From: Coleophoma eucalyptorum
Taxonomy: Eukaryota; Ascomycota; Leotiomycetes; Helotiales; Dermateaceae
Direction: 5' to 3'
Assembly (NCBI GenBank): GCA_026120035.1
Contig: JALRME010000026.1
Span: 558,001-622,000 of the forward strand
Length of the DNA: 64,000 nucleotides
The position numbers and the translations under genes were made by a program. Positions 13,475 to 23,759 of the stretch are shown here, in pieces. Each line of letters begins with the position of its first letter. Position 1 is the first letter of the stretch. The notes under the pieces were generated by a model. That model did not search any database. It was not told the origin of the DNA and worked only from the letters and a program-made list of their open reading frames with translations.

Positions 13475-15116
13475 ATGGTGGGTGGGGAGGTGCCTGCGCT
13501 GCAGGTAATCATCTTGGTAAGAACCGTCTCAGTTTTGTTCTGCTTCTCAAAAGTCTAGTCGATAATCTTTTGGAACAAATATTGAGCATTTGCTACATTG
13601 CCTTTTATTGAATGTCATTGTTGAAATGGGCCACATCACGTGCAATGCATTCTGCCTTGCCTTAAGTTAACGTTTTTTATAGGGCAGTGGAGGTGGCCCC
13701 AAAGAAGACAATACCACTGCTCTTCTTGTGCGGTCCACTGCGCAAGAATGGACCAAAGGCTCGATGCTTGCTGTCGATGCCGGAGTACAATTGGGTAAGA
13801 TCGCAAGAATACTTGAAGATCACCTACCAGGTGTCACGGTACGGCCTGCTATGGTAACCTCAGGACCATTTCAAGGCCTTACGCTTCCACATACCTCTTC
13901 GGCAGCCAATTCAGTGCACATCACTCGAACGCTTGTAGATACATATCTTATCACTCATCCTCATCTTGACCATATCAGTGGATTCGTTGTCAATACTGCG
14001 TCTTTGACTCGTGCAAAACGATTAGCGGGACTTCCCAAAACAATAAAGGCTTTTAAGGAACATATATTCAACAATATTATTTGGCCAAATCTCTCCGACG
14101 AGAACGACGGCGCTGGCCTCGTCACTTATATGCGTTTAGTTGAAGGTGGATCCCCAGCATTGGGTAATGGTGATGACAGGGGCTATATGGAAATATGCGA
14201 CGGACTCAAGGTGAAAGCCTGGTCTATCAGTCATGGCCATTGTATCGAAAAGCATGCGCATCGAGGGTCCAGCGCAAGTCTGCATCCAGTCCTAGATGCC
14301 ACAGGTGTACCACTTATCGAGGCTTCACCCTTGGGACGATCTATCTCAAGCGGTGCACGGTCTCCGAATCATCCGCGAAATTCAAGAATGTCTCCTCATC
14401 CATCATCAAACTATGCAGCTACCTATTCTCAAGGCCCGGAGACACGAGAGGAGACTTGTGTCTACGACAGCTCGGCTTATTTTATTCGAGATATCGCGAC
14501 AGGCAGGGAGATATTAGTATTTGGTGACGTTGAGCCAGACTCGATCTCTTTGCATCCGCGTAATCGGCGAGTATGGATAGACGCAGCATCAAAAGTTGCA
14601 TCAGGAAATCTTGGAGGCGTGTTCATTGAATGCTCCTTCGATGACTCCCAAGAAGATTCAATGCTGTTTGGACATATGGCTCCCAGACATCTCATTGCGG
14701 AGCTGAAGGTCTTGGCGACAGAGGTGGAAGCCTCGAAACAAGAGCAACAAGAGACGAAGAAGCGAAAGCGACAGAGTAATGGAGGCTCACTGGACCATCC
14801 TAATCGCCGCCGTTCACCCCGTGGTGCACCTCGACAAGACTCTCCTTTACCACATATACAGGCTTCTCCAGTCAGTCCTCTTACTCAGTGCCGACTGCCA
14901 GATATCCTTTCGCCAGAGATAGACGCCATTCCGGCGAGGTTTATTGACGCGCCATTAAATGGTGTTAAAATAGTGCTTATCCATATAAAGGAGAAATTGA
15001 GTGACGGTCCCGACGAAGGAGACATAATTTTAGGTCAGCTGAAGGAGTACGAGGAGGAAATAGGATTAGGGTGCGAATTTGTCATCTCCAGGGAAGGGCA
15101 GGCCGTTTTTCTGTAA
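13475..15116 (+). CDS. PDE1: Class II (low-affinity) 3',5'-cyclic-nucleotide phosphodiesterase
   Basis: A 42-nt first exon (13475..13516, MVGGEVPALQVIIL) is joined across a 166-nt intron to 13683..15116, giving 491 residues. The junction restores the family strand VIILGSGGGPKEDNT. The metallo-beta-lactamase-like metal site HPHLDH lies at residues 106-111 (His106, His108, Asp110, His111), and SHGH further on fits the class II pattern. The C-terminal third has a basic, Pro/Ser-rich insertion (KKRKRQSNGG...) before the conserved end (VKIVLIHIKE...EFVISREGQAVFL). Role: hydrolysis of cAMP to 5'-AMP, tuning PKA signalling. No membrane segment. I placed the start by family similarity because the second exon has no suitable upstream ATG in frame. 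Confidence 0.94.
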
Positions 15117-16054
15117 ATTTCTTCGTTAGGAGTTTGGTGTCTACTTTGGCGCAACGCATATTGGTGCGAGTACGGAATCGGATGTGGAATATCGGGGCTT
15201 GAAGCATTGTCCATAGCTGTATTGTTTTTCGACTTTATTCTGTCTTTATTAGGAAGTGAATATTAATTACTTTCTCACATACTTTTCAGTCTTCTTAATA
15301 ATCATTCTTAAGACTGTGAGAAGGTTCTTTTATTCAAACAAACAACCAATGAACCAGAAATATACAAGATATCGGCTCTTGCACATGCACTTCGAATCTA
15401 GTTAGGTAGCTATTATTGTATTGCAAGGAACGCTTATATTCACTTTCAAATCAACTTGTCCTCTTGGGCTGCTAGAGACCCAGCCATTTACTTACAACTA
15501 GCGGCAATGCCTTTATTACGTTACCTAGTGCCAACTGCTACCTTTGAATGCTTCGTCGTTAGCTCGCCAAACTCTTTTTGTTTAAGCGAGTAGAAACTTA
15601 AACTTCAACATCTCGATACCATCTTAACGCCAATGATCATCTGTACCCATCTAGTCAGATATAGCGTTTTACCTAGAAACAACGTTTAGATAAAACCCAA
15701 TCCTTCAAGCTTAAACACGGTGTCGGTGTTATTGTAGCGTATATTTCTAATTTAAAGGTTCGGTTGGAAATTGGTGCATCTGGGAGGTAACTCTCAAGCT
15801 ACAGTAGTAGTCGGTTTGAATGAAAATAGCGTCTCGAATAGAATATAGAATTAAATCCCCGCCGGGCTCTTTTGTTTTACTCTTTCTCAGGTATCTATCA
15901 TTGATCCAGCTATTTTCTGCGTAAGTCGTGTCAACGCCTGGTTATCATATATGGGATTTCATTTCCAGGCCATCTTAGTGTTCACCCTTCACTCGACATC
16001 CAGTTTACTCCTTGCTGCACACACTCGATCAACGTTGGAGCTACGCACTTCAAT
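15117..16054. other. A+T-rich intergenic stretch after PDE1
   Basis: About 0.9 kb without a supportable gene, visibly richer in A+T and TA steps than the neighbouring coding DNA. No terminal repeats or recognisable transposon peptide were found by reading it. Confidence 0.4.
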
Positions 16055-16783
16055 ATGCCTACCTCACGCATAGCTAAGCGGTTCGGCTACTCCAACTTGG
16101 CCATCTATGCTCTCGAAAAGTCCACGAAGCACCGCAACCATCACTTAGACTTGCCGCTTTCTACTAATCAAATTATTACCTTCCAAGAAACGGCGCTACT
16201 TAGAGATCGGCTACAAAAGATCCAAGAGGCTCAGGCAGTGGGAGCGAGTTCAAAAGATCAGTAATGCACAGTTCTTGAGGTCCTCGACTCAAACATCCAC
16301 GCCAACCCGGCACTCTCCTTGACTCAGTCACTCTCTTCAACTCAGTCACTCTCTTCAACTCAGTCACTCTCTTCAACTCAGTCACTCTCGCTAACTCATA
16401 TAATAACACTACCACACCACTCACCACCACGACCAACGCTCTTCGCACCCACCAAAGTCTGCACGCACAGGGGCAGCTTCAAAGGCGTAGGCGAGCACAT
16501 AGCTGTCTGCATGCCCCCCGCCCACAGCACACCGCAATCCGCACATGCCGCAATGCGTCTGTACTTCGTGGGCGCGCTGCATAGCCTCTTTACAGCAAAG
16601 ATGGAAGGCCGCGTTGCAAAGGCGCGTGCCAGACAGCTCGAGAAAGGATACCGTCTAGGCGAGGTGCTATGTCCATGGTGTCCCGGATGGAGGGAGATGA
16701 GGCCTACACCCAGCGCTAGCACGAGGAGCTTTGAGACGTGTGGAGAAGGAATGCTTGTTGTCACTTGCAGCGGTTGGGGCTGA
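16055..16783 (+). pseudogene. Orphan reading frame broken by one in-frame TAA
   Basis: From ATG 16055 the frame runs 69 codons to TAA at 16262-16264 and then stays open in the same frame to TGA at 16781-16783, about 242 sense codons in total with a single break. The first part (MPTSRIAKRFGYSNLAIYAL...) ends AQAVGASSKDQ. The second contains a TQSLSS hexapeptide repeat from an 18-bp tandem array and then a Cys-containing region (VGEHIAVCMPPAH, EVLCPWCPGW). I do not recognise a family. It could be a decayed gene, a short 69-residue gene followed by chance open frame, or a gene with an intron across the stop. No good intron was seen: the only nearby donor is GTGGGA. Confidence 0.3.
16322..16393. 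repeat. 18-bp tandem repeat, four units
   Basis: Four adjacent copies of actcagtcactctcttca; the first three are identical and the last differs at its end (ctcgcta). The period is a multiple of three and in plus frame encodes TQSLSS. Confidence 0.95.
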
Positions 16784-18273
16784 GAAGGGGGGGGTTGAGG
16801 AGGGAACGAGAGTGTGGGGAAGGCGTGGCAGGCGCCGGATGGAGAGGCAGTTGTGCACGGCGGGAAGGCCGAGTTTGCTGAGGAATGAGACTGCGGTGGA
16901 TGTGCCGACGGAGGATCTGATTTCTTTCGGGGAAGAGACATAAACTCGAGCCAAAAAAAAAAGAGTAGCTGGTGTCATTCTGACCGGCGATTGCCCATCA
17001 CTAACCCAGTCCTTTAACCTTGGCAACTTATAGGAACTTTAACTCAAATAAAGTTAATCCTACTCAAACCTATTATATATGAAAGAAACGGGGGTTGTCC
17101 ATGTCTTGTGTTTTGCCCTAATGTATATTACAGTTGCAGACTATCTTAGTATTCCAACGACTACTAATCAAGACCACCTCTTTTCAAAACTGTTCTACTT
17201 ATCTTATCGTCCATCCCATTAGCACTAGTACCACCAATGAGTAACAACTGATAATAACTCTCGACTTAGGTTGGCTGTTGCTTACTACTTCTCTTGTTAG
17301 AAAGAGCCAGACGACATGCGACGACCAACTTCCGTAGTAGTCCAGACTTGTAACCCTATACCATGATACAAATAGTCGCGGAAGGCTCATAGACTAACTT
17401 AGTAAACAGGGAGATACATAAGCAGAGATCCGGGCGCCTTAAGTCGAAAAGACGCAGGCATGGTAGCATCTTAGGTTGGAGGATCTAAGAGTATGAACTC
17501 TGCAGTGTCCACAACGGCCGATATAAATCAAATCAGCAGGATGGTCTCACTTCACAACGCAACCTCCACCGTGCGCAATCAAAACGCACAGCCGAGCCAG
17601 TTTGTAATATATGGTTTGTTTCTCTTCTCTGCACAGGGATGTAAGGTTAAGAGGCTTGATATTCACTCGTTTCTCAGACAATGCCGATATCTATCTGTCC
17701 ATCCATATTCAACTTATTCCACATCTGTTCCATCCAATTCATTGACAAGGAGTAGCACTCTCAACATGCTAAACTCGGGTATCGTACACCTAGACCAGCG
17801 GCGCCTCACTCACCCCTTTGCCCTCATATCCAAACACCCATCAACCGCCTCGTGTTTATAGACGGGCCAACATGCCCTACCTTACTTCAAGCAAGAAGAG
17901 GAAGTAGAGAAACTCTGTCTTTCCAACATCCATCCATCCCGACAATCAAACCCATTGCAGAGAGCAACAAAAGCAAAAGAAAGACAAAAGATGCATATCA
18001 GTGCGGGATATGCGTGGACTTGAGCGCCCCTTTCCTAACTCCCAGGTTAAACGCCCCAAAGATTTGCTTCATTTCATTCACGCCTCCCCCCGCCTATCCC
18101 CAGTATTTCCTCCATTCACGCTCGCTAACCAAAAAAGAGAACACCCGCAAAATGATAAAAAAAACGGTATAAAACGACTGACTAATTCCATTGGTTTGTA
18201 TAGATAAACTCCCGCGATGACTTGTGCTTCATGTGCTTTGTATTCTGATGGTTTTAATATTTATTTGCTTTGG
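16784..18273. other. Intergenic, SSH4-like gene 3' flank
   Basis: About 1.5 kb without a supportable gene. The first part is G-rich on the plus strand up to an A10 run near 16954. Short open frames here have no domain-like features and no matching splice signals. Confidence 0.45.
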
Positions 18274-20057
18274 TCACGATCTTGATCGTCTTCGTTCCAG
18301 GTTGCTGCCGCTTCTTTGGCGGTCTCTTGCTCGGCCTTCTGCTACGGCATCGTTGTAGCTCGGTATTGGGGGCACTTGGGAAGTAGTGTTTCTCCGGCTG
18401 TTGCCTACGAGTGGCCTCCTCTCATCGTTGCTCCCTCTCCGGCTGCCTGCTTCGGATGATTGAGGGCTTGAGTACTCGGGTGGTGGTTGAGAATGGTAGC
18501 CTTGAACACCTAGTCCCGTTGGTGACTGTTCATTCTGACCTCCAACAGCGGCACTGCTCGACTCTCCTGCTTCGGCCCCCATGTAATCGTGAGATGGGAT
18601 ATGGGCGAGCTGAGCAAGGGAAATATCCGTAGGTGAGCGAATTGGTCCCGGACTCGTTGGTGGTCCATGTCTGAAGTTACCACTTCGCGTGCGGCCATGC
18701 CGTGTCTCCGGCCAGTGACCATGGCTACTCTGTGCACCTTCTCTACCAGCTTCTAGAAGAATGCTTCCTTGCTCACTACCATAAGGTGGAGGTGGAGCAA
18801 GGCTACCAGTCATAGGAGCCAAACCCCATTTCTTGACATTAGCCTCGATGAAGACAAACCCTGATTGACCAAAGTTGACATGGACAGTGCATGGTCCGTT
18901 GGCTCCGACTGCTGGAAAAAGATTCTGGGATTTTAATCCATGTGCCACATCCTCCAACTTTTTCCCGTTGCGGGTAAAGAAAACAGTTCCAGTCCGAGGT
19001 CGGTATCCAACACCAATGACATCACCTTGAACAAATTGCGGTCCGTAATTAGTAGGGGTAAATGGCTGGTTATATCTTCGGTGACCTGTAGATGTGTATG
19101 CCACGGAGTATTTGTGCCATCCTAGATGCGATTAGCTTTGGATATATAATGATCAGTGTTCCTGCTCCATACCTGGCATTCGAAAGAGAGGATAAGGCTT
19201 GGTGGCCATCCCAATACTTATTAAAGTTGACTCTGGCTTATCATAAACCTTGGACTCCCAGTAGTAAACCTCATTCTGCTTTGGAACAGGCAAGTTGCTA
19301 CAACATGTCAGTATAAAATCGCGTTACAGAATAAACGGAGGTTCTGCTTAACCACCGCTCTGAAATACACCATACCTCATAACAGTGCACTCTGAATCGA
19401 AAAACTCAATCTCTGTCCTAGCCTCAACAAAACAGTTGGCGATCTCCAGCTCCGGCTCAAATTCCCAGGCCGAAACACCCTTCTCTTGAATCGCCAAATA
19501 CTGTGACAGCGAAATATCTGTGGGCAAAGAATCAGGTGGATTCGCTTGAATAAACGCTGCAATTCGTTAGTGTTATGATAAGCTTCATGTATAATAGTAA
19601 TGATAGAGACGTCAAGAACAAGGATATCTGACAGCGGGAACAAACCTTTCGCTCTCAAGTATTCCGTCTGTTGCAAATCATCCATTTGCTCCAATGCCTC
19701 GGCCTCCTCCCTGGCAAATTGCTGCTCATCATCATATTCGCCAGGCCTCCCAATCCGGTCTAGCAGAATACGGCCACTGCTCGTATAGCGGAAGAAGTAG
19801 ACGATGAGGAAGATAAAGGCGATGAGGATGGCTGATCCAAATGAGGACAGCAGACCGATCACAACGCCGTTGATCGTTGATGCCGTATCGTTGGTCGACT
19901 GGCCGCGCACCACCTCATCGACCGACTGCACGAATGGATTGGAACCAGCATCTTGCTGGGCGTAATGTAATCGATAGGGTGTCTTCGTCGGGACAGAGCG
20001 GATAGAGGTGGTGAGAGTGGATAGCAGCCCATTCCCAGGGTTCAGAACAGCCTCCAT
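18274..20057 (-). CDS. SSH4/EAR1-like Rsp5 adaptor with SPRY domain
   Basis: Four exons (19646..20057, 19376..19556, 19173..19297, 18274..19121) encode 521 residues. A single transmembrane segment lies at about residues 64-89 (GVVIGLLSSFGSAILIAFIFLIVYFFR), followed by an acidic linker. The SPRY domain follows (VPKQNEVYYWESKV, SIGMATKPYPLFRMPGWHKYSVAY, GDVIGVGYRPRTGTVFFTRNGKKL). The C-terminal tail is low complexity with PPxY-type motifs PPPY and PPEY plus PSYNDAV, the ligands of WW domains. This order matches yeast Ssh4/Ear1, adaptors that recruit the ubiquitin ligase Rsp5 to endosomal and vacuolar membrane proteins for sorting. The start is the first ATG and is short of any signal peptide, implying a signal-anchor protein. 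Confidence 0.88.
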
Positions 20058-21588
20058 TGTTCTGGGCCTTCTATCGTCGTCTTCGGTGATCGTTCTTTCG
20101 AGGTCGACGTCGTGGCTGCAGATGGGATGGATAATTAAACGGAGCAGCCGCTGCTGTTGGTGCTCGACGTGTTTTTGTCTGGACCTGGATGGAAGTGCGA
20201 ATGCTCACACCTGCTGTGCCAAATGTCTGCGTGATGGCGGTCCGTGACTTTCAATCCCGCTGCACCCTCTGCGGTAAGATAGCAGGTGAGGAATGCCCCA
20301 AGACCAACGAATGAAACAGCGTTGTAACGGCTCGGCCAGCGAGGGCGAGTGGCGAAGAAGGGCGAAGAATTAGTATCCGACTGTCGAAGGGATGAGAATG
20401 GGAGGGTGCTGGGTCTGGGTTTTCGATAATTGCGGGAATGTGTAGGAGGAGGAAGTAGGGTGGTGGCAGGTGTGAGGAGGGAGCGGGCTTTGTGATGGGT
20501 GCGCTCGACGAGTCGGACTGACGCCACTTCGTTCTAGAGTCTTGGGCTTGGCCTGGCAATAGTCGTAGCTGAGGTAATGGCTGCCTCATGCACGTGACGC
20601 TAAGTGGAGATGGCAGGATGGGGATTTGCATGCGATAGTATCAAGGACGATTATGCGCCGGAATACAAAGCGCTGCCCTTTCGTCCTTAGGAGGCGCCTT
20701 GCATCAACCACAAATTATCGCAATCTACTGGATTCTCCTCAGGAACTAAATCGTGCAGCGCGATCGCAAGGAGGCGACGAGGGCAATCGTCCCTTCAGAA
20801 CAGCTGTCACGAAGCATTCTATGAAAATGATGGTCTTGTTCTCAGGTACACATTCCAACGCACGATCAGTTTCAGCAGCCGCAAACGGGACGAGTTTCAC
20901 GGGCGATAGGTAATTTTGGCTTGTCGCAGTACGAGGCTGGGTTTTAGGCGAGCGTCTGCCTTGTCTTTGGGTGCTGTGCTTTAGTCAGGGGAAATATAGC
21001 CACGAAGCATAAAGTAAGGAGGTTGCTCTCAATGCAAGAGAAATTTACACGTCACTTTCTTCTCCTTCTATTCTTAATCAAAGACCAAATAACGTGGTGT
21101 CTAAGCATTGGCGTCGCGTTGACAAGAACGAGGAGCAGAGAGGAGGGCACATACAAGCTACGGCAGCGAGGCTGGAACCTAGAAAAGCGGTGTCAATGAT
21201 CTACAGCGGAATACTCGGATACATAAAATGCTACCGGAAAGCGAAGGAAAAAAAGAGAAAAAAACCTGGAAAACTTGCAGCGCTTTCCACAGTGTTCATC
21301 TCTTCTCTGCTGGGATTTTGCTTTTCATGTTTTCATTTCGTGTCTCTGATCAGACGATGCTCCGTGGCTGTACACCTACGACTATAAACGCCTCTGGTCT
21401 GGTATGTAGCTGAATATGTCCCCTTCCTCCCGTGCCGCGATAAGCCCGAAGAGATTAGATATCTGCTCTCGTCTATGTAAGCATACAGATAGAAGTACGG
21501 CTGTGCTTCAGCCTCATATTTCTTCTTTCTGTGCCAATTGCCATAGTGTATCATGCAAGATGCAATTATCCTCTGCCCGTCCAGTAAA
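20058..21588. other. Intergenic, SSH4-like promoter and UCH37 3' flank
   Basis: About 1.5 kb. The 5' side should hold the SSH4-like promoter; CACGTGAC occurs at 20591-20598, 530 bp upstream of its ATG. No gene is supportable on either strand. Confidence 0.45.
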
Positions 21589-22660
21589 TCATCCTATCAT
21601 CTCCTCATCTTCATCCACAGCACCGCCCTTCTTCCTCTCCTCGCTCCTGGCCGTGGTCTTTGCTTTCGCAGCCTCGATCCACTTGGCATAAGCATCCGGA
21701 CCTTCCTTCAATTTCTCAGCAATAACACCCTTCAGCACCTCACCAGCAAAGCCCACAAAGTTATGTCTGCGAAGCGCATTCTCAAAGATCCATTCATTGC
21801 GCTTGGATTCCTCGCGCATGAGCATCTCCTGGTCCCCAATCTCCCTCGCCCTGATTCTGAGATCCCTAACCATTGCGAGGAGGTTAAACCGGATCTCCGT
21901 TGCCGGGTACCTCTCAATCCTCCTCTGTAACACAGGTATGACTTTCTCGGGGAATTCCTCGAAGGTGCTGGGACCATGCGAGATGGGAGCTGGTTGAAGA
22001 CCATCCAGCTCGTACAATACCCCATTAATAGGCGTATAAGCAATAAAGTGATAGACATCATCATCCTCCGTAGCCATACGCTGAGTCTCGTCCACAAACG
22101 GACTGCTCTTTGCAAAGCTGTTGTGCACATCGCGTATCAGCTCTGAGTTCGAGAGAGCCTCGCCCCGGAACTCAGCTGGGAAGCCAGTGGTGAATTCCTT
22201 GAACTCCCGCAGCGGGGCTCCAACATCGATGTCGCCGTCCTTGTTCAGCAGAACTGAGAGTAGTGCTTGCGTCCCGCAGGCATTCTGGATGGTCTGCGCA
22301 GCGAAGAACAGGTTCTCGGCGGCATTGTAATCGTAAGTGCCGTCCTTGGGGGTACCGTCACTGTTCGCCTTCTCGCCTGTCGGATACTTGAAGAGGAAGA
22401 TGACACCGTATACTGGGGAGAGCTGGCGCAGGTAGCTTGAATCCAGCGCGATCAGCTCTTCAAACTGTACATCTTTCGCGCCTAGGTTGTCGAGTAGGAA
22501 GGTGAAGACTCCCTAAAATGGAAAGTAAATGTCAGTGGAAGTGCGATGCGTGAAGGAAAGCCATGGCCAACAAACTGCGTCCGACTCGACTAAGTCCACG
22601 TTAGTGACATAGAATTATACAAACTATGACTTCCTTACTTGTGTTCCAACCCCCGCTCAT
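21589..22660 (-). CDS. Ubiquitin C-terminal hydrolase, UCH37/UCHL5-like
   Basis: Three exons: 22639..22660 (22 nt), 22576..22589 (14 nt) and 21589..22512, giving 319 residues. Splicing the two tiny exons restores the family N-terminus MSGGWNTIESDAGVFTFLLDNLG. The peptidase C12 active site is complete: Gln85 (oxyanion hole), Cys91 in QNACGTQALL, His167 in VYHFIAY and Asp182 in YELDGLQ. The C-terminal region (GVIAEKLKEGPDAYAKWIEAAKAK) is the extra domain that in UCH37/Uch2 docks on the proteasome receptor Rpn13. Role: trimming ubiquitin chains at the 26S proteasome, or in other complexes such as INO80 in animals. The tail is short and acidic. The smaller Yuh1-type UCH lacks this C-terminal extension. 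Confidence 0.93.
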
Positions 22661-23759
22661 CTTGAATGTGGTTGAATGGTGACGTTGGGTGGAAGTGCAA
22701 GGAAGCTATTTGAACCTGAAGCTCGAGATGTTGAAGCTCAAATTCTGCGGCCGCACTCTCCGTGTGTTATTCACGTGAAGCGGCCGATGGATGTGACGTA
22801 AGTTAGCCGAGAGACAGCTCCAGGCAACACTTTAAAGGCATTGTGACAATTACAATCATGTAAGTTAGCCATGGAAGAAAGATATGGTAGGTAGACATAG
22901 CAGAGATTGAAACGGGAATTCTCATGACAAGGATTTAGGACGTATATTTCCCTAGCAGTGCCTTACTAAAATATAAATGTGTGTTGTTCATATCACTGCA
23001 TATCACTGCTCAAAGTGTTTTGGGAAAACCAATGTTTGTCTAAATTCAGATCTTCATGGAAATTTCATGTCTAACTGTGAGCTTATTATGCATATACATC
23101 AAGGAACCCAGATGATCGTGCTGTCATAAGCCACCATGATCACCAAGACCCCTCTTAACCCATTCCCAGCGCATTAGCTTATATCCATATGAGCAAAAAC
23201 CAAAAAACTATCTTTAAACAAAACGCCCAAAAATTTCCATATATGCAGATTTGAGTGCAAAGGCTCAAATTTTCCCCAAGGATATGTGAACTCCAACCAG
23301 ATGCGGAACCGGTGTCACTTTTTCTCCCAATGCAATGCAACGCTAAAGGATCGTGGATAGCTACAACTCGAACGGCGCGAGGAGCTGGAAAAGAAATTCG
23401 TTTCAAATCGTTAAGTAACGTCGGATTAGGACGTAAGGAGAGTCGTGAGTTTGGCGTGCTGAAAAAGACAAGATACTGCGTACAATCGAACAGTTATTAT
23501 AGAGATCGTTCTTTGCTGATCCCATGAAGGGTGGGCGGTCAAACAAGTCGTAACGGAAATAACTTTCAACGTCAAGAAGCACGACCCTTTCCTTTGTCTT
23601 TCGGATCGGAAGGCGATGGAAGAGGTGGTGTATGACTGCTTGGAAGTTTTATAGGTTGAGGAAGAGGTTGTGTCAAGTGACGGATATTGTACTGCGGTTC
23701 GCGTTTGATGAAAGGAGGTGGCCTGGGCGTAATGTTATTCGTTCGTTCGTCCAAAGTGT
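22661..23759. other. Intergenic, UCH37 promoter and regulator 3' flank
   Basis: About 1.1 kb with no supportable gene. It contains NotI-like GCGGCCGC at about 22747 and the E-box noted separately. The part beyond 22800 is A+T-rich. Confidence 0.45.
22771..22778. promoter_or_regulatory. Palindromic TCACGTGA box upstream of UCH37 gene
   Basis: A perfect 8-bp palindrome with CACGTG core, 111 bp upstream of the UCH37 start codon. It matches the preferred site of Cbf1/bHLH proteins. Binding is inferred. Confidence 0.45.
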
